The notes below the pieces were generated by a model. That model was not told the DNA's origin. It made no database searches and worked only from the letters and a program-made list of their open reading frames with translations. From Syngnathus acus (taxonomy: Eukaryota; Chordata; Actinopteri; Syngnathiformes; Syngnathidae), in the NCBI RefSeq assembly GCF_901709675.1, contig NC_051100.1, positions 4,402,001-4,466,000 on the forward strand: a stretch of DNA of 64,000 nt, given 5' to 3'. This document shows positions 26,960 through 39,655 of the stretch, piece after piece (the stretch's first letter is position 1; the number at the start of each line of letters is the position of its first letter). The translations under genes were made by a program, and so were the position numbers.

Positions 26960-29900
26960 AATATTGTGCGTACGTATATGTATATATTTCTAAGAGAATG
27001 TTGAGCATCTCAATCAGTATTAAACATTTTATAAAGTAGCAATGTCTGTTGGAGAGTACAAGAGTACCTATTAATTTTTAGCGTCATACTGTTGCCCTGT
27101 TACCCCTTTTTGTCTGAAAAATTATAAATGTATTCTTAACCTTTCATCTGCAAATTGTGCTTTGAGATAAAAAGAAGCTTAAAGACCTTTTTTTTTTTTT
27201 TTGCATATGTCTAAGGAGTGGTTTTACAATAGTGTGAGCTATCTACCACTTTGCACAATCTCGTCATTGTTCCTTAGCAACCACGTTCCCCTCGACCCTC
27301 GTCTTCCAAGTAAGAGTATTCCTGGTCGGCAGCAATCTATCTTCATTTGCATGCGCAATGATCACCTGCTCATCTCGGGAAAGGTATTTAACTGTCAACA
27401 ACTGCGCTCGCCTCGGGGTGTGCAGCGCTTGTAAAATATCTTGGAACGAAATCATACCTTGTGAAATCAATGACGTCGAAAGTTTTAATAAATAACCCAT
27501 CAATAGATGGCGAGAATGATACACGTACAAAGCTTTGTTAATTGCGATTAGACTCGGATGTTTTGTGACAATGAGTAAACAATGCATAAAGTTCTGTGCC
27601 CTTTGTGTTTGTGTGTGAGACAAACCAATAGCGAGGGCCTCCGCTGTGACAAACATACCTCAAAGAGGGAGATTCTATCAAGCAGTCAATGGGGCTTCTC
27701 TTCAGAAACAGCAGTGTGTGTGTGTGTGTCTGTCCAGTCTACACAGAGAGCAGCGTTGAATGTTTTAAGAACACATCTAGCGTGTGTGCGCTCGTCTGTG
27801 TGTGTGCGATCGTAAAGCCCACGCATGAGTAAGCACTTCCACAATGGCCGCCGACAGATCTGGCAGCCTCCCTCAGCGATGCCAAGCTGCATCTTCATCT
27901 CAAGGGGTGCATGAATTCAGACACACTATTTGCCCGGTGCTTTTGAAGTCGTCAATACAATTCGCCGCCATTCATGGGAGACGCCAACGAATTAGTTTCC
28001 GCCGCATAAAGTTTAGGAGGCCAAGGATTTCTCAGTATATATTTTTACAAACTTAAACAATTCTTCCAAAAAATACTGATACAAATTCAGGATGTCTTTT
28101 CTAAAGGTTGAAATTGGCACAAAAAAAAAAGTGGAAAATATTCAAAAGTTATCTGACCTGGAGGAAGGAGGCAGGGTCCAAGCATATTTCAGAGGGCATT
28201 GCAGAAATATTTCACAGCATGTTTTTTTTTTTCCGTATTTGAAATCACAGCAGACAAGATTCTCAAAACTCAAATGTCATGTCCCCCGCTGACTCTGGTT
28301 TGAGTGACACGTTCTTTCCATTCCCCATTTACGTCAACTCCAACTGTAGCTGACAAGCTTGTAGACGCCGCGGCGTCTCTTTGCTTCTTCAATCCTAAAA
28401 TATGCCGCATCATGGCTTTCCCGCCTAAAATCCCAGCGAGTCATTCGTCTGCTTCACTGAAATCTGAACCCGGACGGGAAAGTGGATGAGTAACAGTGGT
28501 TTTATTCGCTTGAGCAGACACGGCAAATCCTCGCATGCACACTTGTAATGAGTCACGGGAAGAAGACTTCTCATATTAGTCAAGAAACAGACATTTCTAT
28601 TATTACACCCACCTTCTCTAACTCTAAGAAATCTTGATAGATTAATGACACTGCCTGCTTTGGTGGAACATCTTTGTTTTGATAAGCAAACTCAGCGGAC
28701 GCCCATTACGATTCATCCCACGGGCTGAAATCCAAACAAACGCTCGGCACGATGTTGTGTTTGAAAGGAAACAAACGTATGAGGCTTAACTGGGCTCAGC
28801 GATGATCCTCTATAGATATAAAAAAAGTTTCAACAAGCGTAGGCCGTGCTCTCGGATTGTGTTTACGCCGTAATGATTACAAAAATTGCAATCGTTACAG
28901 AGAATCAAAGCAATGTGTGAATCAAACGACTCAATTAAGTTACCGGTCTGCTTTTGCTGGTTAAATAATGATGCAATTCTACGGCTGGCTTGTTCAAATA
29001 TTATTTTTACCTTACATTTCAGAAAAATTCCTGAAAGTGTATTAAAAAAGTTTCGAGTTCACCACGTTTTGTTTTGTACCTAAAGAGCATTGTTGGAATT
29101 CATTAAAGTTATTTAGATACAGAAGCACACATTCATCTGAGGATTCGGTCGGCAAATATAATTTTCTTCTTTTCTTGAAGCCGTTTCTGTATTTGTACTT
29201 GTCAACAGAACATGTTTTACCCAAATGAGCTTCGTTCGCCTTAATGTTCATTCTTTTACCGTTTAGTGCCCTCAAGGTAACTTTGTGACTTTGTTATTTT
29301 ATCAACAACCTTCCGGAGTAGCTACCAGCTTTTTGTTTTCCAATTAAATACTGGGAAAAATGTGCACTTTGTCAAACTGCCCAAATTTGAATGGCTTCCT
29401 CCTTGAGTATTAAAACAAGCAGGCCTTGCCATATCTAAAGATAAAAAAAAAAATACGAGCGCCGAGGCTACTCTTTGACAGCTTGTATGCTAATAGTTCC
29501 ATCATTTTCCCTGTGAGCACTCTCTGAGGCTCCCGTAACCACTCGCGCTTTCCCCAAATTGAATCCAAACTGTATTAAACATGAAAGATTGTGCTTGTAC
29601 ATTTGCTGTCATTCACTTGTGTTGATCCAAGGAGAATCCGCCCAGCGTCAGATTAGCCGAGTTTGAACGCGGCCTCGCGAGGGACCGGCTACGCGGCGCA
29701 TAAATAAACATGATTATCGAAACACGGTTTACACAAGAAACACGTCGTCGTTCAATTGACAGTTTCCGGTGATTTTGCCCCGATTTTTGTCACCCTGAGA
29801 TTACCAGACAAATGATTTAGCATCGCATCGCGTGGTTAGCAAACGAAATAGCTAAAAAGGAAATGATGTAACAAGTTCCATTACTTGATTATTTGTTCTG

Positions 29901-31560
29901 TGTTTAATTATCAGTGCTTTATAACGTCTTGACAAATTAGCATTTGTTTTAACAGCCAATTTTCCACGGCCATTAATAGTGATGGATTACACTGATTTTA
30001 ATAGTTTCTCACTGGGGTAAAACTGCCCCAAGAGTCTAATAGGGCAGATTTTATTGGATTAACACTTGATTTAACCTGTAGAAAGAGGAATTTAATTGAA
30101 TATTATCTCGTGGAGGAATGATCATCTGGACACAATATTTCATAAATAAATAAATACAAAAATAATTGAAAATCAATAAATAAAATAATAAATAAATATT
30201 TAATAAATTGCAAATATGTCTGTTTGGAATTTCTCTTTTTTCAAATTGCATAAAATCCAAAAACAAATTGCGTAAAATACATTTAAATTGTTGGACGGCT
30301 ATTTTAAGGCTCGCACCAGAGATGGGTGACTCACTTTCAACTTTAATGAGGAAAAGCCCTCTAGAAAATGTTTGATTGAGATTTATTTGACTACACAACC
30401 AGCTCACCTTTGAGACTGAGGCATTCCCCTGCGGGAGCTCGAGATGATCTCAGAAATAGAATAGCGCTCGTGTCGGAACTTTGGCGACTCTCCTCCGATC
30501 TGTTATGGAACATCTTCATTGAAATGCTCGAAAGTCTCCGCGTGTGCAACGGCCCCGAGGCTCCGCTGCTCCCTTCCCATAATGAACTGTTAAACTGACA
30601 GTCATCAGTGAGTACTCGGGGGGTCTTTTTTTTTTTCTTTCCTTGCATTAATATGAGGAAGCGTTTTCATGTATTACAGCCTGTGGCAAGTCAATCAGAA
30701 TAGTGGAAGAAAGGGAATTAAGGAATCGGTGGAGGGAGGGAAGCTCTACCCGGCTATACTACTCATTACGCACAGCCAGATTTCGAGGCAGTCGCTGACA
30801 CGCCTGACTTCCTTCCACCCAGTGACAGTCTGAATGGTTGTGTCAGAACCAGCAAGGCCTTCTCTGCTGACCTATATTCAGAACCTAAATGCAAAGACTT
30901 ATTTTTATGACGTTTTATTCTTTTATCTCAATTAACTTGGAATGATGTCGTCTGCGTTCACCCCCACAACGGCGCAAACACCCATTTCTTATGATAACTG
31001 TCACATATTGTCGTGTGATTTAAAGCAAAAATACATTTTTCTTCTAAATATGACACTTAAGAACAAGCCACCAAATGCACAGCCCGTCACAAAAATGGAT
31101 GGATTTAGAGACACGAAGAAAATAGAGGCTTGCTGCAGGGTGGCGATCAGCATGCATGCGGCGTCTTGGCCCCAGAAGCTTGTCGCTAGGTTTAAGAACA
31201 TGCCGGGCAGAGTGGTGGACGGACAAGTAAATCAATAAGACAACAGTCAGCAGTTCACTGCAATGACCAATGCTACCACCGCCTGACCTCCAGGATGAGA
31301 ACTCTTGTTGGCATTAAGGCCAGATAATAATGATGCAACTTTGTGATGTCACAGAACCAGCGGGTCCAAATCCATCACTTGAAAATGGCTCTGGATCATC
31401 ATCCAGCCTAGCTGCTTGCATGTTACATATTTATAGTTGATGCGGACAAATACTCTAATGAGTTTATCCGTTGGCTTTATCGGCAGGCTCGTATACGTCA
31501 TTAGATCACAGAAGGAGGGAATGAATTTAGAGCCCGCCTAATAAATATCAGGTGGCCGCC
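26960..31560. other. Gene-less stretch
   Basis: No supportable exon. Contents include a GT microsatellite (27714-27729), an AT-rich ATAA block near 30130-30200 and isolated short open frames. Several CpG-rich patches (near 29660-29700 and 30420-30560) could be regulatory, given the gene downstream on the same strand. Confidence 0.45.
27714..27729. repeat. GT microsatellite
   Basis: Eight GT units, followed by imperfect TGTG tracts up to about 27808. Confidence 0.8.
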
Positions 31561-32173
31561 GAATCGATATCAGCCAGCTACCGGAGCACAAGTACATTTC
31601 TCTCTCGCCTCGACTCACTGTCTCTATTACTTTCTCACATTATTTAATTCTCCCACTCGTCTCTGAGTCTCATTAAGACTGCCACTGCGCTGGATCTCTT
31701 CCTCTTTTGTGACCCCCCCCTTTTACCACCCCCGGCTTTGTGCGGCACCCCGGCTCGATTCAGCCCCCTTCAATAGCTTTCATAAACAAAGTGTCAGACG
31801 TATGGACGGGCGGAGGTGGCGTAGAAGTGGGTGAGCGGGAGACATCCAATTAAAAGCACAATGCATTATCATTTTTCAGACTCCCCCCCTCCCCCCACCA
31901 CCACCACCACCTCACCCCAAACCCTCTCCAATCCCCTCCCCACCCCTCGCCGCCGCCTTCTAAAGCTCCGTTCGGATTACATAACATCTCCGTGTCAAAA
32001 TATCCAGACTGTGGAGGGCAAGTTAAAGGGGGTCTTCACCAGCGATGCGGACCGCAAACTGGACTCTCCCTGGCAGCTTTTGCGCCGTCCCCCTCCAATC
32101 CTACTCCCCCTCCACCCGCCAGCCCACCCTCTCCCTGCCTTCCTCCCTCGCACATACACACTTACACTCAATC
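31560..32173 (+). promoter_or_regulatory. INSYN2A: Probable INSYN2A promoter and 5' UTR region
   Basis: The region shifts from AT-rich to strongly pyrimidine- and CpG-rich sequence (CCACC repeats near 31900, CCTCGCCGCCGCC near 31946, several CTCCC tracts). It is followed directly by an exon ending in a consensus GTGAGT donor. The next same-strand acceptor that fits a known gene lies just before the INSYN2A start codon at 38454. I infer this is the gene's promoter or first-exon region. The transcription start was not determined, and no TATA box is obvious at a fixed distance. Confidence 0.5.
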
Positions 32174-32274
32174 ATGAATGCACAGGGATTGCAGCAGCGG
32201 CAGCAGCAGCACCAGCAGCAGCAGCAGCGGCGCTGCCGCGAGATGGAGATCTCCGCTGTGAGTGCCTGTAACCG
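32160..32274 (+). other. INSYN2A: Probable INSYN2A 5' UTR exon 1 (5' end unknown)
   Basis: The exon ends at 32274 with the donor CCG|GTGAGT. It contains a CAG-rich segment inside an upstream open reading frame starting at ATG 32174. No annotation of the family places coding sequence here, and joining to the coding exon would put the upstream ATG out of frame, so I call it UTR. Its 5' limit is somewhere in the pyrimidine-rich block upstream. Confidence 0.5.
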
Positions 32275-32526
32275 GTGAGTGTCGGCGCAAGAGTGTCACT
32301 TGCAAGATATGTGACGGAGAACGTCAAAGAGATCTCACAAATGTTATTCCTCGCCTGCTTTACGAGCTCTCGTAAGTGAACATTTGTGCCGGATGTGCCA
32401 CAACTATTCCAGCTGTCACTGCACCGGCTGCCTCTCAGGCTGGACACAAGCGCGGCACCCGATGAAGGCACGGATGGACACTTGGTACACGGGGGAGAGG
32501 CGCTCGCTTGTCCTTTGCACCTCTGA
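32174..32526 (+). promoter_or_regulatory. Gln-rich upstream ORF spanning two UTR exons
   Basis: ATG 32174 opens a frame that reads MNAQGLQQRQQQHQQQQQRR and continues to the donor at 32274. Joined to the exon at 32439 it stays open to TGA 32524-32526, giving 62 residues in all (intron 32275-32438 removed). If both exons are in the mRNA, this uORF would reduce scanning to the main start codon. The CAG tract may vary in length. No homology is claimed. Confidence 0.35.
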
Positions 32527-32539
32527 TCTGTGTCTCAAG
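32439..32539 (+). other. INSYN2A: Probable INSYN2A 5' UTR exon 2
   Basis: The acceptor GCTGCCTCTCAG precedes 32439, and the donor CTCAAG|GTAAGAG follows 32539, giving a 101-base exon. It may be spliced directly to 38449 or skipped. There is no long coding frame other than the upstream ORF from exon 1. Confidence 0.45.
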
Positions 32540-32702
32540 GTAAGAGTTGTAAATCCCCCTCCACTTGCACATATGTCCGTCAGAGCGGGTGCCTCGGGAG
32601 AAGTTATGCGGTTGTCATAACTAAGCATGAATTATCTTCAAATACTGCCTATTGAGTCTTGCATGTGAATTTTGCCCGCATGCATAAGATGCATTTCGGG
32701 GA

Positions 32703-32720
32703 GGGGGGGGGGGGGGGGGG
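32703..32720. repeat. Poly-G tract (18 G)
   Basis: An uninterrupted run of 18 G just inside the predicted first INSYN2A intron. Its length is probably unstable. Confidence 0.9.
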
Positions 32721-35700
32721 TAGCATCCGGAATCAGTGCAAACGTCCTTTCCCTTCACACGCATGCAACATTGAATTGATGCCTGTGCGAGGGCAGAAAA
32801 CATGGACGAGGGTTCATTAGCAGTGTCTAATAACTGACTATTGGAATGCCTGCCCTTCATGAGGGAGAGACATCAGCTTTTTACGAGCTTCGTGACACGT
32901 TTATACGGAATGAGTGATGCCATCCTCAAGGCGGACATAAGCGTGCCGCTTTCAGGAATATTAGGACTGATCAGGCGTAATCCGGGAAGCTCAAAGCTAC
33001 TGCAAAGCCGCACTTTTTTTTTTTTTTACTCCTCACCCGTCTCTGCTCTCACCGCGTCATAGCTTACCTGGAATGATGGGAATCACCGAGGGCGAAGCTT
33101 CAAGGTGCCAAACGTTCTTGCCGAGCTCAGCAGTTTCTTTTTCACTTGTTACATAAATCCAGATACGCATCGCACTCCATCATCAGGTTGCGTGCTCGTT
33201 GCCCAACCCCTTCGTAGTCGACGGATTCATCAGGGTGATGCACTGTGTGGGTGTGAAAGACATTTCAAACATTAAAAGACATCCACAAAATTGAGTTTAA
33301 TCCCCAAATGTTTCTCTCCAACTCACCCCGCCTGACTTTAATCTCAGAAAGGATCCTGTCGGTTCCAAAAACTGGCTGTAGCCAAAGGCTTTTGATAAAT
33401 CGTCTGTAACAAACTTTTCACATTCGAACAATATCAGTTGTGTGACGCCGTTCGACTTTTCAAAGCTACATTTTCCAATGAAATCTTATTTGGAATAATT
33501 CACGACACATGTCAACGTTATAAAACCTCGATTTATTGTCAAAGCAATGTTCGAACATTTTAACATGATTAAGTGTCATTCAAGCGTAAGCATTTTCAAA
33601 TGAATGCATTGGAAACAATAAAACACTCTTTAAACACGCACTTAATGTTAACGACAAATGATGAGGTGTAATAAATCCCGATAAACATATTTTTAACTCA
33701 CAAATATAAATCAGTAACATAAAACACTCTATCTTTTGATCACAAGGCATGTGGCAGCTAGCCAGTCAACAGCTCGCGCGAGAAGCTAACGTAGGAGTCA
33801 ACATCTTCACCCATTCCTTCTCCTCAAATAAATATCAAAGTCCTTTGTTCACAAAGAGCTGATCAATACCACCGATCAATAGGTGAAAGTTCTATCAAGG
33901 CCTAGCAAAATAAAAATGGTGATTATCTGTGACTGGCACTTTCTTTTGCTGCCTCCAGTGCACACAAATTTTTTTAAAGTGTAGGAAATTCCACACGTGA
34001 CAATTAAAAAAAAAATCATTGCTCGCTTTTTATGCTCTTACAGTGCGTGACGATTTTGGAGGCTAGCTCGATGAGCTAGCTAGGTTAGCTCATCACTGGT
34101 GATTCTCACCAATTTGTGATATCAATGAGATGACCATCATTATTTCATCATCCATACTTTTCTGCTCTGGCTCAGTAAAGCATTAGAAATTCTGCTCAAC
34201 ACATTTCCCTACAAAAAAAGATTATATAGACAATCTTATAAATCTTCCTCGTGTAAGCCCAAATCTGTCTGTGTAACCACACAAGGCGTTCGCAACCTTC
34301 CGGAATGTCGGCACTTGTCCTTTACGGAGCACTTGTGAAAACGTCGTTGGTGCAATGTCACACTGAAATGTATGCGAGAAAAGCCTCTGCATGCACAATG
34401 ACTACACTGCGTGTAGCGCACAATGCACAAGTTGACTAAATGCTGGTGGGAGGGGCGGGGGGTGGGGGGGTCATTGTTGAGCGCCACCTGCGAGATAATA
34501 AATACAGTCCAGCACACCTATGGCGCATCCCGTGATGATGCAGTCTCGGGTGAGATGTTGTAATAGCATTACTTAAGCTATAATGAGATGAGGCTCGACC
34601 AAGGGGGGGTTTATCCTATGTAAATATCCATATCGGCCGACGAGAACGTAAGGCGATACGAGCTAAGCCGCCTGACTGACTTAAATGGTGACTCAGCAAG
34701 TTTTGCAAGTCCCATTGCATAGAAAATAGGAACATACCCCATTGGCATTCCTTTTAGAGAGTTGATACAACATGGCGGTCATAATAAATCAATCACTGCA
34801 CCATAGCCCAAGGTGTTTTTATTTTTAACCCTGCTACGTTTTAGCACGAAGGAGCGAGGGCCGATCGGAAGCGACAACGCTCTCTGCCAGCGCGCATAAG
34901 GAGATTTCAGAGGATTACTTTTGCAATTTTAGAGTCGATGCATTATTCATAATCCCTCGGATAGCCGGGGCCAAATCAGGGAAGGACCTCGGGTCATTAG
35001 GAGAGATAGAACTAGCCCAGGGAGAAGGAGGAGCAAGATGTGGAAGAGGAGGGGAAGGGAGATCCTTGCCCAAGCGTGCAGGATAAATCCATCACTTAAG
35101 CAAGTTAGGAAGTTTTTTTTTTTTTTTTGGTGTGATTACCGCTTGGCTGCTTTGCATGATTTTATGGCTACATGAGAGCATTTTCAGCGCTGGCAGCGAA
35201 CATTGTGCAAACGTGATTACTTCTTAAGTAGTGTGAGATTGGCTTTTTTTTTATTTTTCGGTAATAAAAGAATAGAATCAAGCTCATGCAGTCAGTTCAA
35301 CAATCCAATAGGTCCATAATTGCTTCTAACACACTATTGTGAAATCAAAGCGCATGACAGGAAATGCTTTTGAACAAATCCAAATCCAGCAGCTCCTGTT
35401 CTCAAAACGACGTTGTGTAAATTGACGACACGAGCAAATTTATTGTTTGTGCATAATGAGGATGTAGCAAGTAGCGCTGCGGTATTCTCCTCATCCCGCA
35501 TGGAATCCATTGCGGTAACTTGCAAGATGAAGCACGCTTGTCTCCAAATATATTCCACCTTCTCCGCCGTTTGAATTCAGGTTAGGTCGCAGCAGACGGT
35601 CCGCAAGGTGAAAGACGTGGCGCCGGTCCCGAGGACTCGCATTTAAGATGAAAATGCTCTTATTTTGACAACGGGGCACAAATACACTTCGGATAACCTC

Positions 35701-35835
35701 GGACAAACATCAACAGCAGAATTTTTAGCTGTTCAATCTGCATATGCACAGCAGGGACATAAATGTCTTTGTTCGACATTTTTTTTATTTGAAGCCGTTA
35801 GCCTTCTGTTAGTGTGTAAAAGATAATCGGATCTT

Positions 35836-36048
35836 CTTCTTTACACTGGCTGCCAGTCAGCTGTAGGATAGATTTTGAAATTCTGTTACTGGTCCATAAA
35901 TCGCTTAATTGTTTTTCACACTGATTATATTAAAAAAAAAAATGCTCATGGATTATAAACCCAGTTGGGCTCTGAGCTCATTTTGTGGAGTTCCAAGCAA
36001 ACATGGTGACGCAGCATTTAGCTGTTATGCTGCCACCTGAATGGTGAA
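35836..36048 (+). mobile_element. LINE (L2-like) fragment, RT C-terminal region
   Basis: The frame CTTTACACTGGCTGCCAGTC reads LHWLPV, followed by CRIDFEILLLVHKSLN, a block conserved downstream of the reverse transcriptase core in L2/CR1-type LINEs. After an A-run the sequence resumes with a segment like VPSKHGDAAFSCYA, matching the usual continuation. Frames are broken, so this is a dead remnant. Confidence 0.7.
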
Positions 36049-36190
36049 GTCATCCCTGAATGTACATTTTGAAATCCAGGTTGTTAAGCCTGTTAGCTTG
36101 CAAGCTAGCTAACCAGTCATCCCCGAATGTACATTATGAAATCCAGTTTGTTAGCTTGTTACGCCTGTTAGCTTGCAAGCTAGCTAACCA
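36049..36190. repeat. Tandem duplication, two units of 67 and 75 bases
   Basis: Unit 1 (36049-36115) and unit 2 (36116-36190) share GAATGTACAT, GAAATCCAG, CCTGTTAGCTTGCAAGCTAG and CTAACCAGT. Unit 2 carries about 8 extra bases (a second TTAGCTTG). Each unit includes the palindrome AGCTTGCAAGCT. It abuts the end of the LINE fragment. Confidence 0.85.
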
Positions 36191-38117
36191 GTGCCTCCCG
36201 TCACGCCATGGTTGTCAACACACAAAAATTAAGGCAAAAACGTAAACAGCCATTTGTTGTCGCGGCAAACCAACAAAAGCCCCGTTTGTTGTCCGATAAA
36301 TGTTTTAACGGTCGAGTATAAACGTCGCCACCAAACCAAACTCATTAACAAATTTGCCTCGTCGGCCAATGATTCAACTTGATTATTCTCAAAGTAGCTT
36401 CTGGCAAATTACTCGGCAATAAATTCTTCCGACCACTTTGTTCAGCTCGTGGTGTCTTTTCACCGAGCTGCTTTTGACAACACCTTCATTTCATTCATCA
36501 ATTCATAGTCTTAACTCGGCATGTGCGACGACCGCAAACAAACAACGCAAAGGTCAATTTGATCAAAACATTTTCAGGTTCATTACATGTAAACACCAAA
36601 ACACAAGTAGATTATTTTGAAAGGGGAACGACGACAAAAACTCCAAACATGTTTGTATAACGAAAATAAATCGACATACAAACAGATTCCGATTCTATTT
36701 GCAGATAGCGCTTTCTTGTTTACTTTCGAGTCAGGCGTGAAATTATTTACTCGAACTGCATTAAAAAGGATCAGGGTGTGCTCCGTAGCCTTTTCAAGTT
36801 TAAGGTCAGACCAGACAGATTTGTGATAGTCGAGTGTGCGCTTTATATTCGCCGCGGCGGTCGATCATTTTTACTCAATACTGCTGAGACTGCATGATTG
36901 CATGATGACAGCAATGTCGCCCTGGGGAACTCCGCAACCGACAGGTGGACACTGGTGGAGGACCTGAAATGTTTGCTATAAAAATAATTTGCTCATACAC
37001 ACATTCCCTGTAGCTATCATCTAATCCTGAGTGCATGCGAGTGAAGAAAAAAAAAAAACATTGTGTGACCAGCATTAGCAAAATATGCAGCAATGCATAA
37101 AATGGTGGATAATACAGAGAACGTATGGCGGAGAGCATCCGCCGATATGAAATAAATAACATGAACTCAAACTGTCACAAAAACGCATTAGTCGGAGCGT
37201 TTCCCTAACACACTCGGCCGTCCGATATACTGCGTGGACAAATGTTAATGTGCGCATAAGAAGACTCCACCCGATACTAACCGACCCCTAAATGCTCACA
37301 AAACAGAAATATGAGGGCTTGTGTTTTATCAGTATATGTGGGGGGAGAAAAAACATCCCATGTAGGTCTAGTGGAGAGCAATAAAAGTATTTTGCAGCAA
37401 AGCACACAGGGACCACGTGAACGTTAACAATCGTCAATGGCGGATTTCACGCTCACAGTTTAGCGGGGGGATTCTGGTAAGAAAAAACACGGAGTCGGCA
37501 CAAAACACCTATTCCATTTGTAAAATTGTTCAGCGGCTGATAAAAAAAAAAAATTGAATAGTCATAGATTGCGCTGTGTAATATTCACTCTGCCTTGTTG
37601 ATAGCGGTAATGCACCGGTGACATGCGCGGAGGTTTATGGCTGCTGAGGTAACGACAGAGTCCGATTTATCAATTATTTGCCATTAAATTAGCAGATTGA
37701 CATTAGAAACTGGTATTTTATAACCTGATTGCTGAAGTAGATTTTGAATCTCTGGTATCGGTCTTTGTTGACGAATTAGATCTAAAGATTGATCGTCGAG
37801 TCAACGATAGATGGAGAATATTTCTTATAGTTGAACATTTTGATTAGCAAAATTGATACTATTTAGCTTTGCTAGGAGAGCGCAAAAAAATTTGGATAGG
37901 TGAGTTTTTTTTGTGAAGAGTTGAGGATTGGCTCCACAGAGAAAACACGTTGAATAGCTGGCTCAAAATCTTTAGTGAACCAGAGAGCGAGGTCTTTTTA
38001 TTCAAGGACCCGCAACATACGTTGAACATACAAACGACCTCGGATCTCCCAAGTGACACGTTTCTTTAAGCCATCCATTATGCTAATTCACATTCAGAGA
38101 GGTTCTCTAAAAAATCA

Positions 38118-38160
38118 ACTCATTCACTACCATTGACGGCTATAGGCGTCACTGATTCAT
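38118..38160 (+). repeat. Dispersed CATTCACTACCATTGACGG repeat, copy A
   Basis: AACTCATTCACTACCATTGA then CGGCTATAGGCGTC is matched in reverse complement at 58395-58440. This sequence is familiar as a short dispersed repeat in teleost genomes. Family name not assigned. Confidence 0.6.
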
Positions 38161-38453
38161 TTGAACCGAGCTGAGCTTTTATTGCAGCACAGCCTCCATT
38201 TTGGAAATATCTAGCTCATTTTGTTTCTTTTTGACATTTATCACTAATTGCTATAAAATCCTTTTGCATGCACTTACATTCCCTGTGCTTCCACCTGCCC
38301 GATTTTTTTTCCCCCCCATTATTTCCGGCTGTGTGTTATTCCGCCTGCCCGCTGTTATTTTCATGCTGCTTCCGTGGTACCAAATCAAAATATTTTACCG
38401 CGCCATAATCCTGAAATATACTCACATTTGACGTCTTCCCGCTCGTAGGAAAT

Positions 38454-39544
38454 ATGGTGAGCAAAGAGGACAGCAAATGCATGCTTGCGTCAGACTCCGA
38501 TGACTCCGATTCCGACGCGGGCCTCGACGCTCAGCAGGTGAAGAAGAAAAACAAGGCCCTGCAGGTTCGATTTAAGGATATCTGCGAAGCGCAGAATGAC
38601 TTTCGTGGTAAACACACCAGATCCATTTCCTGTAAAGTGACACACCGACAATACATGACCATGCCGGCCAGACGATCCATCCCCAACGTGACCAGGAGCA
38701 CCGGCGTGCAGACATCGCCGGACTTAACCAAACGCTACAAAACGTTTCCCTTCGAGAGGAAAAAGGGACATACGTTTAAACACGCCGCTTTAGTGGAAGA
38801 TTACCGGGGACAAAACAACGGCTTTCTGAGCGATATAAAAGCCGTGGGAGAGGACGGGCAACCCATCGGGGTGTCTTCAAAGTGCCAGGAGAAGATCGTG
38901 GGTCAGACCAAAGCTTTGCTCCATCACACCGACGACAGCAGCGAGACGGAGGATTTGATTTGCGACGCCAACTGTGTGGACGGACCCTCGTGTACAGACT
39001 CGCATTTCTCGCAAGAGTCCCGCCTGAGCAACCCCAAAAGTGAACCGGATCATCAGGATTGCGGGGCGAGGACCAAACACAAAGGATTACCCCGAGAAGA
39101 AACGGACGGCAAGCGTCAGCTGGCTACCTCTGAGTTTGTAATGGGCCGGGGCCCGGTGGCTTGGAATTCTTTGACCCAAGTGGAGTCTTTAGGAAGCCCC
39201 TCAAAGGCTTGCAAAAGAAAGAAGGGGCCGCAGTTAAGCGAGCAGCAGTCGCAGACGCTGCCTCACAGCGCCAAATGTTCGGCGCAGTCGCAAGGACCGT
39301 GTCGGGCGAGGCACGCGTCGGCGTCTTCCAAGCTGCAGCGGACGCCGGGGACGGGCGAGGGCTTCCCACCGGGAAATACCGGAGGCGTGGGCGGCGGCCG
39401 GCTGATCATCCCCTTATCTGACGACAAGGATATCAAAGCACAGCTGCAGGCCATGGAGACTCTCATCAACTCCAGCCAGGAGACCATCAAGGTCCTGCTT
39501 GGCGTTATTCAAGAGTTGGAGAAAGGTGAAGCACAGCGGGAGGG
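38454..39544 (+). CDS. INSYN2A: INSYN2A (FAM196A) coding exon 1
   Basis: Inhibitory synaptic factor 2A is a gephyrin-associated protein of the inhibitory postsynapse (family knowledge). This exon encodes residues 1-363 plus two bases. The start MVSKEDSK matches the family's conserved MVSK start and lies 5 bases after an acceptor (CTCGTAG at 38442-38448). Conserved blocks are KKKNKALQVRFKDICEAQN (about 30-48), MTMPARRSIPNVTRSTGVQT (68-87) followed by SPDL, QNNGFLSD (120-127), and a C-terminal coiled-coil segment (about 323-358, QLQAMETLINSSQETIKVLL). The middle (130-320) is weakly conserved, Ser/Gly-rich and probably disordered. An Asp/Ser-rich acidic stretch lies at 13-24. The donor is GAGGG|GTGAGT; the open frame would stop 4 bases into the intron. 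The joined protein is 448 residues against about 475 in human. Confidence 0.97.
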
Positions 39545-39599
39545 GTGAGTGGCGTCACTTGGCGTATTTTTCAGACTATCGTGTCACTTTAACAAAGTT

Positions 39600-39655
39600 C
39601 CTTGGCATCCAGCTGCTGGAAAATGGCGGTAAAGCACTACTTTTATATTCGACAG
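39600..39655 (-). repeat. Dispersed GCCATCTTGTGG-family repeat, partial copy
   Basis: AAAATGGCGGTAAAGCACTA followed by CTTTTATATTCGAC is the reverse complement of the AAAAGTAGTGCTTTGCCGCC module seen in the other copies. Confidence 0.45.

Larger units (their letters stand above)
32540..38448 (+). other. INSYN2A: Long INSYN2A 5' intron
   Basis: It starts with GTAAGAG and ends with the acceptor CTCGTAG, directly before the exon that holds the start codon. It contains an 18-G run (32703-32720), an L2-like fragment (about 35836-36048), a 67/75-base tandem duplication (36049-36190) and a dispersed CATTCACTACCATTGACGG repeat (38118-38160). I recognise no exons on either strand. Confidence 0.5.
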
